Positions 35,806 through 44,635 of a DNA stretch of 64,000 nucleotides are shown here, piece after piece. The position numbers and the translations under genes were made by a program. This DNA comes from an uncultured Clostridium sp. (GTDB lineage: Bacteria; Bacillota; Clostridia; Clostridiales; Clostridiaceae). The notes below the pieces were generated by a model. It saw nothing but the letters and a program-made list of their open reading frames with translations. It had not been told where the DNA came from and searched no databases. The DNA lies in the NCBI RefSeq assembly GCF_910588715.1, contig NZ_CAJURG010000002.1, positions 294,283 through 358,282 on the forward strand, given 5' to 3'. The stretch's first letter is position 1. Every line of letters begins with the position of its first letter.

Positions 35806-38041
35806 TTGAAAGCTCCTCCTTTGAAAGTTGTGATAGAGCTATTTGTTGATAAACTTCACAATTTTTCATAAGTTCTTTGTGAGTTCCTTTACCAACAACC
35901 TTACCTTCATCAAGAACTATAATTTGATTTGCATTCATTATAGTACTTATTCTTTGAGCAACAATTAAAAGTGTACTTTCTTTTAATTCAGTATTTATTG
36001 CTTTTCTAAGTTTAGCATCTGTTTTAAAATCTAGTGCAGAAAAACTATCATCAAATATAAATACTTCTGGTTTTTTAGCTATAGCACGAGCAATTGCTAA
36101 TCTTTGTTTTTGTCCACCAGAAACATTTGTACCACCTTGAGCAATTTCTGTATTAAATCTTTCTTCCTTACTATTTATAAATTCCATTGCTTGAGCAATT
36201 TCAGATGCCTTTATCATATCCTCATCTGTTATATGTTCTCCACCATATTTTAAGTTACTTTCAATTGTTCCTGAGAATAATAATCCTTTTTGAGGAATAA
36301 ATCCTATCTTTTCTCTTAAATCATGTTGAGATACATTTTTTATATTAACTCCATCAATTAATATTTCACCTTCTGTTGCGTCATAAAAACGAGGTATTAA
36401 ATTAATTAATGTAGATTTACCACTACCTGTACTACCAATAAAAGCTGTAGTTTCTCCTGGGAAGGCTTTAAAACTAACATTAGTTATTACATCTTCATCT
36501 GCCCCTGGATATTTAAATGAAACATTTTTAAATTCAATAGTTCCCTTTTCTTCGTGATTGAACATTTCTAATTTATCTGCATCTTTAATTGCAACATCAA
36601 CATTTAAAACTTCAGATACACGTTGAGCAGAAACCATTGCTCTTGGTAATATTACAGAAACCATTGATATCATTAAAAAGGCCATAATTATTTGCATAGT
36701 ATATTGCATGAAAGCCATCATTGTTCCAACCTGCATTACACCTTCATCAATTCTATGAGAACCAACCCATACAATCAATAAAGTTATTGCATTCATGATA
36801 AACATCATTAGTGGCATCATTATTGTCATAATTCTATTAACAAAAAGATTTGTTTTAGTTAAATTCCTGTTAGCAATTTCAAACTTTTCTTCCTCATACT
36901 TTTGAGTACTAAAAGCACGAATAACAAGCATACCAGTTAAACTTTCTCTTGTAACAAGATTTAATCTATCAACAAGCTTTTGTACACTCTTAAACTTTGG
37001 CATAGCAAAACTAAATAAAATAACTACTAAAAGTAATATAGATATTACCGCAACACCAATTATCCATCCCATTGATGCTCCTGTATTAATAACCTTAACC
37101 ACACCACCAATACCTAAAATAGGTGCATAAAATACAATTCTTAATCCCATTACAACAAGCATAATAATTTGTTGTATATCATTTGTTGTTCTTGTAATAA
37201 GTGATGCTGTTGAAAATTCATCAAATTCAGTATTTGAAAATCCTACAACTTTATTAAATACATCTTTTCTTAAATTTCTACCAAGTGCAGCTCCAACTCT
37301 TGCAGCAATAAAACTTACAACAACTGTAGCTATCATACTAATTAAAGCAATACCAATCATCTTTATTCCGGCAATAATTACATAATTAGATTGAAGCCTA
37401 TTAGTATTAATTCCAACATCCTTATATTGTTCTTTTACAAAAGTAGTGGCCGCTTGAGTAATCATACTCTCTGGCATCTCTGCTAATTTTTCGTCTACAG
37501 TTGATACTAAAGCATCAATTTTTTCTTGTGGCATCATTCTTAGCATTTCAAAAGAATCTTTATCAGTTGGAATTTCACTTGGAGCAACTGGCATATCCAT
37601 ACCTGGAATAGAAGTTAATCCATTTGCTTCTACCATTGAAACAATAATCATTGGCTTTCCAAATATATCATTCAACTTGTCTAAGTTTTCTTCTTTCTTA
37701 GTATTTAATTTATAAATATTTTCATTTTTTAATTCTGGATAACTTTTTAAGTACTTACTATATTCATCATTAGTCAAATTATCTTTATTCAATAAAATAT
37801 AATTATCCTTAACAAAATTAATTTCATCACTCTTCATGAAAATAAATAACTTTTCCATCTCAGATAATTTAATAACCTTTGGCACAGCATTTTCCACTCC
37901 ACCTTGTTGTATTCCAACATTAACTATATTAGACATATAGTCAGGTAATGATAAATCACAGATAGCTTGAACAAATAAAAGAGCTATTGCAATTATCATT
38001 GAACCAATAAAGGGCTTTAAATGTTTTAATAAATTAAGCAT
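35798..38041 (-). CDS. Heterodimeric ABC exporter, subunit with degenerate Walker B
   Basis: A 747-residue half-transporter. Between helix 1 and helix 2 it has an unusually large outward segment of about 170 residues (roughly 40-210). Walker A is GSTGSGKST. Walker B reads VFIFDDSFSALD, so Asp replaces the catalytic Glu; the signature NVSGGQKQRLAIARAI is intact. In the heterodimer the working site is made of the partner's Walker A/B and this signature. First gene of a two-gene operon, with GGAGGGAAG before the start. A MarR gene is divergent, across a 170-bp region with an exact 22-bp direct repeat. Confidence 0.9.
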   Translation of the reverse strand: MLNLLKHLKPFIGSMIIAIALLFVQAICDLSLPDYMSNIVNVGIQQGGVENAVPKVIKLSEMEKLFIFMKSDEINFVKDNYILLNKDNLTNDEYSKYLKSYPELKNENIYKLNTKKEENLDKLNDIFGKPMIIVSMVEANGLTSIPGMDMPVAPSEIPTDKDSFEMLRMMPQEKIDALVSTVDEKLAEMPESMITQAATTFVKEQYKDVGINTNRLQSNYVIIAGIKMIGIALISMIATVVVSFIAARVGAALGRNLRKDVFNKVVGFSNTEFDEFSTASLITRTTNDIQQIIMLVVMGLRIVFYAPILGIGGVVKVINTGASMGWIIGVAVISILLLVVILFSFAMPKFKSVQKLVDRLNLVTRESLTGMLVIRAFSTQKYEEEKFEIANRNLTKTNLFVNRIMTIMMPLMMFIMNAITLLIVWVGSHRIDEGVMQVGTMMAFMQYTMQIIMAFLMISMVSVILPRAMVSAQRVSEVLNVDVAIKDADKLEMFNHEEKGTIEFKNVSFKYPGADEDVITNVSFKAFPGETTAFIGSTGSGKSTLINLIPRFYDATEGEILIDGVNIKNVSQHDLREKIGFIPQKGLLFSGTIESNLKYGGEHITDEDMIKASEIAQAMEFINSKEERFNTEIAQGGTNVSGGQKQRLAIARAIAKKPEVFIFDDSFSALDFKTDAKLRKAINTELKESTLLIVAQRISTIMNANQIIVLDEGKVVGKGTHKELMKNCEVYQQIALSQLSKEELSNE

Positions 38042-38086
38042 GGGTTCTTCCCTCCTTATTTTAATCTCATATATTTATATTTTTAA

Positions 38087-38162
38087 AATAATTATATTTT
38101 TATAACTATTCTCTGTCAATATAATTTGTTACTTTTTTATAATAATTATATTTTTATAACTA
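38087..38162. repeat. Exact 22-bp direct repeat in the exporter/MarR promoter region
   Basis: The same 22 bases occur at 38087-38108 and 38141-38162, 54 bp apart start to start. Each copy contains TTATATTTTTATAA, an inverted repeat TTATA-N4-TATAA, a usual shape for MarR-family operators. They probably bind the adjacent MarR regulator. Confidence 0.6.
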
Positions 38163-38225
38163 AATATTGTAAACTATTTTTTAATAGATTATAATATTAT
38201 CGATTAATATTAAATGGAGGTTAAT

Positions 38226-38666
38226 ATGACTACTTTAAACTTAAGCGACATATCAGATAATTTATATTTATTATTATTTTCTCTCAATAAACATATTTTT
38301 AATCCTAGTGTTCTTACAAAAAAATTTAATATTCCACATTCACATATAAAAGTACTTTTTTACCTAATTCATAATGATACAATTTCTATTTCTAAGATGG
38401 CAAAAGAACTTTGCATATCTAAACCTAATATGACACCTATTATTGATAAATTAGTAGAGGAAGGTCTTGTTAGTAGAGATTATGATAGTACTGATAGAAG
38501 AGTTATTTTAATAAAAACTACTCCTAAAGCTTTAGAAATTTTAAAAGAAGGTCAGGAATATATTAAAGAAGTAATAAAAGAAAAACTTGAGCCTTTAAAT
38601 AAAGAAGATATAATTACGCTATCAACTTCTTTAGACTCATTATTAACAATAATAAAGAAATTTTAA
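38226..38666 (+). CDS. MarR-family transcriptional regulator
   Basis: A 146-residue winged-helix regulator. The HTH and wing read SISKMAKELCISKPNMTPIIDKLVEEGLVSR then DYDSTDRRVILIKTT, the typical MarR DxRRxxxxxT pattern. Helices at both ends form the dimer interface. An upstream in-frame ATG at 38214 overlaps the ribosome-binding site GGAGG (38216-38220), so the start at 38226 is preferred. It is divergent from the ABC exporter and likely represses both the exporter and itself until a ligand binds. It ends at a hairpin shared with the converging purine permease gene. Confidence 0.88.
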   Translation: MTTLNLSDISDNLYLLLFSLNKHIFNPSVLTKKFNIPHSHIKVLFYLIHNDTISISKMAKELCISKPNMTPIIDKLVEEGLVSRDYDSTDRRVILIKTTPKALEILKEGQEYIKEVIKEKLEPLNKEDIITLSTSLDSLLTIIKKF

Positions 38667-38683
38667 AATTAAATAATAAAAAA

Positions 38684-38722
38684 TAAAAGCTCACCTTGAT
38701 ATTTATCAAAGTGAACTTTTTT
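38684..38722. terminator. Bidirectional terminator between marR and the purine permease gene
   Basis: AAAAGCTCACCTTGAT (38685-38700) pairs with ATCAAAGTGAACTTTT (38705-38720) with two mismatches, followed by T's. Confidence 0.65.
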
Positions 38723-38725
38723 AAA

Positions 38726-40033
38726 TTATATAAATATAAATTTTAATACAAATACTAATCCAACTACTACTGTAGCTAAACTAATTTCTTTTGCTCTAGC
38801 TGAGAATAATTTTAATAATATATATGATACAACACCAAATACTATACCATCAGATATTGAATATGAAAATGGCATCATTATTATTGTTAAAAACGCTGGA
38901 ATTGCCTCTGTATAATCTTCTAAATTTAATTCTTTTATATTTTCAATCATAAATAATCCAACAATAACTAAAACTGAAGCTGTAACTGCTGAAGTAATTA
39001 CACCAAATATAGGTGATAAGAATAAAGCTAAGAAGAACATAAATGCTGTAGATACTGCTGTTAATCCAGTTCTTCCCCCTTCTGCTACACCTGATGCACT
39101 TTCAACAAAAGTACTAACTGTGCTTGTTCCAAGACATGCACCAACTGTTGTTCCAACAGCATCTGCAAAAAGAGCCTTTTTAATATTTGGAACCTTTCCA
39201 TTTTTATCTAACATATTTGCTTTAGTTGCTACACCAACTAAAGTTCCTATAGTATCAAACATATCCATAAATAGTAATGTAAATAATACTATTACCATAT
39301 CCCATGAGAATATATTATGCCATTCAAATTGCATAAATGTTGAGCTTATTGATGGTGGCATACTAAATATTTTATTTGGAAGATCTATTACTCCCATTGG
39401 TATTCCTATAGCTGCTGTTATTATCATACCTAAAAATAATGCGCCTTTAACTTTTCTTGCTACTAATATTCCTGTAATAACTATCCCTATAATTGCTAAA
39501 AGTCCTGCACCTGAAGTGATATTTCCTAAAGCAACTATAGTTCCTCCATCTTCTGGATGAACAACTATTCCTGCCCCTTCAAGACCAAGTAATGCTATAA
39601 ATAATCCTATTCCAACTGATATTGCTCTTTTAATATTTACTGGAATTGAATCAACAATAGCTTCTCTTACATTAAATACTGTTAATAATATGAATATTAA
39701 TCCTTCTAATAAAACTGCTGTTAATGCAAATTGATATGAATATCCCATTGATAAAACTACTGTATATGCAAAGAAAGCATTTAATCCCATACCAGGAGCT
39801 TGAGCAAAAGGTAATTTTGCATATAATCCCATTACTAAAGTTGCAATTATTGATGATAATGCAGTTGCTGTAAATACTGCTCCTGAATCCATACCTGCTG
39901 CCGATAAAATCGAAGGATTTACTATTAATATATATGCCATGGTCATAAATGTAGTAATTCCCGCTATAAATTCTGTCCTAACATCGGTATTATTTTCTTT
40001 AAGCTTAAAGAAATTATTTAAAAAATTATTCAT
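38726..40033 (-). CDS. NCS2-family guanine/hypoxanthine permease
   Basis: A 435-residue membrane transporter with 12-14 helices. It belongs to the AzgA/PbuG branch, with TEFIAGITTFMTMAYILIVNP at the N-terminus, FAQAPGMGLNAFFAYTVV (purine-binding helix) and LFMDMFDTIGTLVGVATKA. It imports hypoxanthine, guanine or adenine with protons. I found no guanine riboswitch upstream; two CGAA half-sites in opposite orientation, 22 bp apart (40136-40165), are a possible PurR operator instead. AAAGGAGAT precedes the ATG. Monocistronic. Confidence 0.88.
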   Translation of the reverse strand: MNNFLNNFFKLKENNTDVRTEFIAGITTFMTMAYILIVNPSILSAAGMDSGAVFTATALSSIIATLVMGLYAKLPFAQAPGMGLNAFFAYTVVLSMGYSYQFALTAVLLEGLIFILLTVFNVREAIVDSIPVNIKRAISVGIGLFIALLGLEGAGIVVHPEDGGTIVALGNITSGAGLLAIIGIVITGILVARKVKGALFLGMIITAAIGIPMGVIDLPNKIFSMPPSISSTFMQFEWHNIFSWDMVIVLFTLLFMDMFDTIGTLVGVATKANMLDKNGKVPNIKKALFADAVGTTVGACLGTSTVSTFVESASGVAEGGRTGLTAVSTAFMFFLALFLSPIFGVITSAVTASVLVIVGLFMIENIKELNLEDYTEAIPAFLTIIMMPFSYSISDGIVFGVVSYILLKLFSARAKEISLATVVVGLVFVLKFIFI

Positions 40034-40135
40034 AAAATATAATCTCCTTTTATCTTTCGTTACTTAAACTTCTAATTATGTAACGAGGTTACTTTTATAT
40101 AATAACAGAAATTTTTAAAATGCCAATAGTTTTTA

Positions 40136-40165
40136 CGAACATTTTTTTCATTTTTTTATATTTCG
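40136..40165. promoter_or_regulatory. Possible PurR operator upstream of the purine permease
   Basis: ACGAACA on the plus strand (core 40136-40140) and TGAACGAAA on the minus strand (core 40162-40165) give two facing CGAA half-sites 22 bp apart, about the spacing of paired PurBoxes. Flanks differ from the Bacillus consensus. Confidence 0.3.
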
Positions 40166-40251
40166 TTCATGAATATTTTCTTTTATATTTATTTTTATAT
40201 TTTGTTGTCGATAAATATAATATTCACCAAAAATAAGAAAAAATTTTTTAA

Positions 40252-40279
40252 TTTACTTTTTTTCAAAAAGTAGTATAAT
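40252..40279 (+). promoter_or_regulatory. Predicted promoter of the zinc-uptake operon
   Basis: TATAAT at 40274-40279 with a weak TTTACT -35 box at 40252-40257 (16-bp spacer). Transcription should start near 40286, 43 bp before the znuA ATG. Confidence 0.5.
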
Positions 40280-40293
40280 ATCTATATTAATTG

Positions 40294-40310
40294 CAAATTA
40301 TTATCATTTG
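40294..40310. promoter_or_regulatory. Near-perfect palindrome, likely Zur operator
   Basis: CAAATTATTATCATTTG is a 17-bp palindrome with one mismatched pair, of the Fur/Zur type. It lies just downstream of the predicted transcription start, so binding would block the operon. The operon ends with a Fur-family gene, which is the natural candidate. Confidence 0.55.
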
Positions 40311-40328
40311 ATTTTAGGAGGTCAAGCT

Positions 40329-41300
40329 ATGAAATTTAAATTTCCAAAACTGATAACGTTACTTATTTCAACATCACTATTATTTGTTGGATGTAATAAA
40401 CCAAGTTCAAATACAGCTAATATAAATAATAATGATGATTCTTTAAATATAGTAACTTCTTTTTATCCATTGTACATATCAACAATAAATATTACAAAAG
40501 ATGTTCCAAATGTTAATGTTATAAATATGACTAAGTCTCAAACAGGATGTTTACACGATTATCAACTTACTCCACAAGATTTAAAAACTTTAGAAAAAGC
40601 AGATATTCTTGTTATAAACGGTGCTGGAATGGAATCTTTCCTAGATAGTATTATTTCACAATATCCTAATCTTCAAATAATTGATGCTACTAAAGGACTT
40701 AATTTATTAGAAGATGATAGTCATAGCCATCATGAACATAATCACGATGAAGATCATGAACATTTAGACCATGATACTTATGAACATAATGCACATGTTT
40801 GGGTAAGCGTAAGCGGTAATATAGAAGAAGTTGAAAATATTTCTTCTCAACTTGAAATATTAAATCCTGAAAATAAAGCTTCTTATGAAGCAAATACTAA
40901 TGCTTACGTTTCTAAGTTAGAAGACTTAAAAAATGAGATGCATACAGAACTAGATAATTTACCAAATAGGGATATAATCACATTCCATGAAGCATTTCCT
41001 TACTTTGCAAAAGAATTTAACTTAAATATTGCAGGTGTTATAGAAATAGAGCCTGACTCTGAACCATCAGCAAAAGAAATTGAAGAAATAATAAATACTG
41101 TAAAAACAAAAAATATAAAATCTTTATTTACAGAACCTCAATACTCTTCAAAAGTTGCTAAAACTATAGCTGATGAAACTGGTTCTACAGTTTATGAATT
41201 AGACCCTATAGTAACTGGAGATTCTATTCCTAATGCTTATGACGATTATATAAATAAAATGAAAAAAAATCTTGAAATATTAAAAGAGGCGTTGAAATGA
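40329..41300 (+). CDS. znuA: Zinc ABC transporter, substrate-binding lipoprotein
   Basis: A 323-residue lipoprotein. The signal ends at LLFVGC with lipidated Cys22. It belongs to the cluster A-I metal-binding proteins: HDYQLTPQDLKTLEKADILVING, NAHVWVSV, ITFHEAFPYFAKEFNL and the final Asp region YELDPIVTGD carry the metal ligands. Between them lies a His/Asp/Glu-rich loop (about residues 126-152), a hallmark of zinc binders over manganese binders. AGGAGG at 40316-40321 sets the start at 40329 rather than an in-frame codon at 40308. Its last codons overlap znuC by 4 bp. Confidence 0.9.
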   Translation: MKFKFPKLITLLISTSLLFVGCNKPSSNTANINNNDDSLNIVTSFYPLYISTINITKDVPNVNVINMTKSQTGCLHDYQLTPQDLKTLEKADILVINGAGMESFLDSIISQYPNLQIIDATKGLNLLEDDSHSHHEHNHDEDHEHLDHDTYEHNAHVWVSVSGNIEEVENISSQLEILNPENKASYEANTNAYVSKLEDLKNEMHTELDNLPNRDIITFHEAFPYFAKEFNLNIAGVIEIEPDSEPSAKEIEEIINTVKTKNIKSLFTEPQYSSKVAKTIADETGSTVYELDPIVTGDSIPNAYDDYINKMKKNLEILKEALK

Positions 41301-42091
41301 TAAAAAAAGCTAACTTTAATAAAAATAATAATTGCAATAATTTTTGTTGCACAAAAATAGAAAACTTTTCTGTTACTATTGGTAACAATGAAATCCTTAA
41401 AGACGTAAATCTCCATATTCATTGTGGAGAACTTACGTCTATAATTGGACCAAACGGTGCTGGTAAAAGTACATTGCTTAAAGCCTTACTTGGAGAAATT
41501 AAACATTCGGGAAGCCTAAATTTTATGGGACAAAATGATAATAAATATAATCAACCTATAATTGGCTATGTTCCTCAGTACTTAACCTTTGATAAGGACA
41601 CTCCTATCAGTGTACTTGATTTATTTGTTTGCTGTAAGACTTCTATCCCTGCATGGCTTAAACCAAGCAAAAAAATTAGAGAAAATGTATTAGAAAGTTT
41701 AAAAAGAGTAAAAGTTCCTCACTTAATAGATAGACGCCTTGGAGCCTTATCTGGTGGAGAACTCCAAAGAGTTTTACTTGCTCTTGCACTTGATCCAATT
41801 CCTAACATATTACTATTAGACGAACCTGTATCAGGTGTAGATCAAAATGGATTAGAATTATTTTATGAAATACTTATGGATATAAAAAATAATTATGATT
41901 TATCAATTATCTTAGTTTCTCATGATTTAGATTTAGTTTATAAATATTCTGACCGTGTAGCACTTGTAAATGGTACAATAGTTTGCTCTGGAACTCCAAA
42001 ACAAGTTTTTAATAATCCTGCTACACAAAAAATATTTGGATTATCATTAAATCATTCTAAGGAAGACTCATCTAAAACAGGAGGCATTTAA
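41297..42091 (+). CDS. znuC: Zinc ABC transporter, ATP-binding protein
   Basis: A 264-residue ABC ATPase. Walker A is GPNGAGKST, the signature LSGGELQRVLLA, Walker B NILLLDEPVSGVD. The N-terminal 20 residues are Asn- and Cys-rich (NNNCNNFCC), which is unusual and could bind metal, though this is speculation. The start overlaps the znuA stop (ATGA), so translation is coupled; znuB follows 3 bp later. It powers Zn2+ import with ZnuA and ZnuB. Confidence 0.9.
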   Translation: MIKKANFNKNNNCNNFCCTKIENFSVTIGNNEILKDVNLHIHCGELTSIIGPNGAGKSTLLKALLGEIKHSGSLNFMGQNDNKYNQPIIGYVPQYLTFDKDTPISVLDLFVCCKTSIPAWLKPSKKIRENVLESLKRVKVPHLIDRRLGALSGGELQRVLLALALDPIPNILLLDEPVSGVDQNGLELFYEILMDIKNNYDLSIILVSHDLDLVYKYSDRVALVNGTIVCSGTPKQVFNNPATQKIFGLSLNHSKEDSSKTGGI

Positions 42092-42094
42092 GAT

Positions 42095-42937
42095 ATGTTT
42101 GATTATATATACAACTTTATTGATTTAATATTACCATTTAAATGGTTATCCTTTGATTTTATGAAAAATGCTTTTTTAGCAATTTTAATAGTTACTCCTC
42201 TTTTTGGAATTTTAAGCACAATGGTTGTTAGTAATAAAATGTCCTTCTTTGCTGATTCATTAGGACATGGAGCTTTTACTGGAATAGCTATTGGAATTCT
42301 TTTAGGTGGACTTGACCCAATGTGGGGAGCAACACTTTTTTCAGTTTGCTTTGCAATATCAATTACAATAATAAAAAATAAAGGAACCTCCTCTACTGAT
42401 ACAATAATTGGAGTTTTTTCTTCAACTGCAATAGCGTTGGGGTTAGTCCTTATGAGCTTTTCTAGTAGCTTGAGCAAATTCTCATCTTACTTAGTTGGAG
42501 ATTTACTTAGCATAAATAAAAATGAAATTATTTTATTACTTATTGTCTTTATTGTAGTTATGATACTTTGGACATTAATATTTAATAAATTAATCATAAC
42601 AAGCTTAAATATATCCCTTGCAAATAGCCGTGGAATGAATACTTTATTAATAGAAATTATATTTACTTGCACTATAGCTGTTATAGTTACTTTAACTGTA
42701 AGATGGGTTGGTTTACTTATAATAAACTCACTTTTAGTTTTACCAGCAGCTGCATCTCGTAACATTTCTAAAAATGTTCGTCAATACCACTTATTTTCTG
42801 TTTTGATTGCTATATTTTCAGGTATTACAGGATTAATAATTTCTTATTACTTAAATACTGTTACAGGTGCAACAATTGTTATTATATCATCTATAATATT
42901 CTTTATAACTTTAATTGCTAGACGTAAATTTGTATAA
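42095..42937 (+). CDS. znuB: Zinc ABC transporter, permease
   Basis: A 280-residue membrane protein with eight or nine helices, of the ABC-3 metal permease family. Family stretches are FFADSLGHGAFTGIAIG, GDLLSINKNEIILLL and VGLLIINSLLVLPAAASRNIS. It forms the channel for Zn2+ taken from ZnuA. GGAGG precedes the ATG. The regulator gene starts 25 bp after its stop. Confidence 0.9.
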   Translation: MFDYIYNFIDLILPFKWLSFDFMKNAFLAILIVTPLFGILSTMVVSNKMSFFADSLGHGAFTGIAIGILLGGLDPMWGATLFSVCFAISITIIKNKGTSSTDTIIGVFSSTAIALGLVLMSFSSSLSKFSSYLVGDLLSINKNEIILLLIVFIVVMILWTLIFNKLIITSLNISLANSRGMNTLLIEIIFTCTIAVIVTLTVRWVGLLIINSLLVLPAAASRNISKNVRQYHLFSVLIAIFSGITGLIISYYLNTVTGATIVIISSIIFFITLIARRKFV

Positions 42938-42962
42938 TTTAAACAGTTATGGAGGCATTACA

Positions 42963-43394
42963 TTGGATAATGAAATTAACTTTAATGATATACTTAAATC
43001 AAAGAGATTAAAAGTAACTAAACATAGAACTTCAGTACTTCAGATATTATCTAAAAGTAAACAGCCACTTAGTGCTGAAGAAATTTATTTAAAGCTAAAA
43101 GAAAATTCAATTTCTATAAATTTATCATCAATTTATAAAATTTTAGATTCCTTTTCTAATAAGAATGTAATTTCTAAATGTATCTTAGGTGATGATAATA
43201 AAACTTCATATGAAATTAATACATCTTCTCATAAACATCATTTAATTTGCAAACAATGCAAGGAGGTTTTCCCACTAAACGATTGCCCTCTATGTGTTTA
43301 TGAAAAACATTTGAAAAGAGATATGGATTTTGATGTAACTGAACACCGCCTTGAAATTTACGGCTATTGTAAAAACTGCAAAAAAAATGACTAA
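42963..43394 (+). CDS. zur: Fur-family regulator, probable zinc regulator Zur
   Basis: A 143-residue Fur-family protein. The winged helix is in the first 85 residues (HRTSVLQILSKSKQPLSAEEIYLKL). The structural zinc site uses CKQC and CKNC near the end. HKHHLICKQC provides the sensory His ligands. I see no ATG at a suitable place: GGAGG at 42951-42955 lies 7 bp before TTG at 42963, which is the best start. A longer TTG frame from 42915 would overlap znuB and has no ribosome-binding site. Fourth gene of the zinc operon, which makes Zur more likely than Fur or PerR. Confidence 0.82.
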   Translation: MDNEINFNDILKSKRLKVTKHRTSVLQILSKSKQPLSAEEIYLKLKENSISINLSSIYKILDSFSNKNVISKCILGDDNKTSYEINTSSHKHHLICKQCKEVFPLNDCPLCVYEKHLKRDMDFDVTEHRLEIYGYCKNCKKND

Positions 43395-43423
43395 TGTGAA
43401 TAAATCTCCATTAGTCATTTTTT
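43382..43423. terminator. Bidirectional terminator between zur and galM
   Basis: AAAAAATGACTAATG (43382-43396) pairs with CATTAGTCATTTTTT (43409-43423). It begins within the zur stop region. Confidence 0.85.
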
Positions 43424-43428
43424 ATTTG

Positions 43429-44490
43429 TTATTTATTTAATAGCCCCATTTTATAAATAGTTGTGTGATTATACTCTTGTCCTGCTTCTAATATAACATT
43501 AGGAAAGCCTGTATGATGTAAACTGTCTGGAAAATATTGAGTTTCTAAACATAAACCTTGTCTTTTTCTATATCTTGCTCCACCCTTTCCAACTTCATTT
43601 TCATCTAAAAAGTTACCTGTATAAAATTGTACTCCTGGCTTTGTAGTAAATACTTCTAAAGTTCTTCCACTCTTTTCTTCAATAACTTCTGCAATCTTTT
43701 TTAATTCACCTGTATAATCGTCAATAATCCAATTATGATCATATCCATTTCCAATAATTAATTGATCATATTCTTTATCTATATCTAATCCGATATACTT
43801 TAATTCACTAAAGTCCATTGGTGTTTCTAATATATTTCTTATTTCACCAGTTGGTATGCTTTCACTATCTACCTCAGTTATATTTTTTGAATAAATTCTA
43901 AGCTTATGATCTAAAATATCGCCAGAAGCATGTCCATTTAAATTAAAATATGAATGGTTAGTTAAATTTAAAACTGTATCCTTATCAGACTTACCATAAT
44001 AATTAATAACTAACTCATTTTCTTTTGTTAATTTATATTCAACTATAACTTGTAAATTGCCAGGATAATTTTCTTCTCCATCTTTACTTAAATAGGATAA
44101 TTTTAAATATTCTCCATCTTCATCACTTACAATTTCAGAATCCCATACTGCTTTATTAAATCCATTAATTCCACCATGAAGATGATTATTACCATTATTT
44201 TTTGCAAGATTATATTTTACTCCACCTAATTCAATTTCAGCTCTTCCAATTCTATTAGCATAACGTCCAACAACAGAACCAAAATATGTTGTAGTAGTTT
44301 TATAATCTTCAAAATTATCATAACCTAAAACAATATCGTCAATATTTCCAAATCTATCCTTTGCAAATATTGATAATATGATGCACCCATAGTTTGTAAC
44401 TTTTACGGTTGTATCATCATTATTTAATGTATAAACATAAATTTCTTTATTATCAATTTTACCTAATAGTTCTTCTCTTTTTACTCTCAT
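43429..44490 (-). CDS. galM: Aldose 1-epimerase (galactose mutarotase)
   Basis: A 353-residue cytoplasmic beta-sandwich enzyme that converts beta- to alpha-galactose for galactokinase. Family motifs are GSVVGRYANRI, NNHLHGG, LNLTNHSYFNL with the catalytic acid His, and GLCLETQYFPDS with the catalytic base Glu. Length is normal. The ATG at 44490 has only a weak GGA site. The leader holds a strong ribosome-binding sequence with no gene after it (44561-44570). It is 10 kb from galK and galT, so it is transcribed separately. Confidence 0.93.
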   Translation of the reverse strand: MRVKREELLGKIDNKEIYVYTLNNDDTTVKVTNYGCIILSIFAKDRFGNIDDIVLGYDNFEDYKTTTTYFGSVVGRYANRIGRAEIELGGVKYNLAKNNGNNHLHGGINGFNKAVWDSEIVSDEDGEYLKLSYLSKDGEENYPGNLQVIVEYKLTKENELVINYYGKSDKDTVLNLTNHSYFNLNGHASGDILDHKLRIYSKNITEVDSESIPTGEIRNILETPMDFSELKYIGLDIDKEYDQLIIGNGYDHNWIIDDYTGELKKIAEVIEEKSGRTLEVFTTKPGVQFYTGNFLDENEVGKGGARYRKRQGLCLETQYFPDSLHHTGFPNVILEAGQEYNHTTIYKMGLLNK

Positions 44491-44508
44491 AGTTAATCCA
44501 TTGCTAAT

Positions 44509-44549
44509 AATCTATAAATATATATGAATGTTATTTAATCTTATAGATT
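44509..44549 (-). other. Inverted repeat in the galM leader
   Basis: AATCTATAA (44509-44517) and TTATAGATT (44541-44549) are exact complements with a 23-base loop, between the orphan ribosome-binding site and the galM start. Possible leader hairpin; no T-tract. Confidence 0.4.
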
Positions 44550-44560
44550 TATAACAACAG

Positions 44561-44570
44561 TCACCTCCCT
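44561..44570 (-). promoter_or_regulatory. Orphan strong Shine-Dalgarno sequence upstream of galM
   Basis: Minus-strand AGGGAGGTGA is a near-perfect ribosome-binding site, but the codons that follow give no open frame longer than a few residues and no ATG. galM starts 70 bp further on. Confidence 0.4.
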
Positions 44571-44635
44571 CTATTAATATAATTTATACCATATTAATTA
44601 TATCAATGATACTAACCTCAGTAAACATTACCATA

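Noticed and set aside
39120..39560. A 146-codon open frame on the plus strand inside the purine permease gene
   Set aside because: It lies fully antisense to a well-supported transporter gene, has no ribosome-binding site, and its composition mirrors the hydrophobic gene on the other strand. Similar antisense frames at 16542-16835, 42103-42477 and 57985-58338 were rejected for the same reason.
40034..40307. Guanine riboswitch upstream of the purine permease
   Set aside because: The conserved purine-riboswitch core and paired loops are absent on the minus strand. Only possible PurR half-sites remain.
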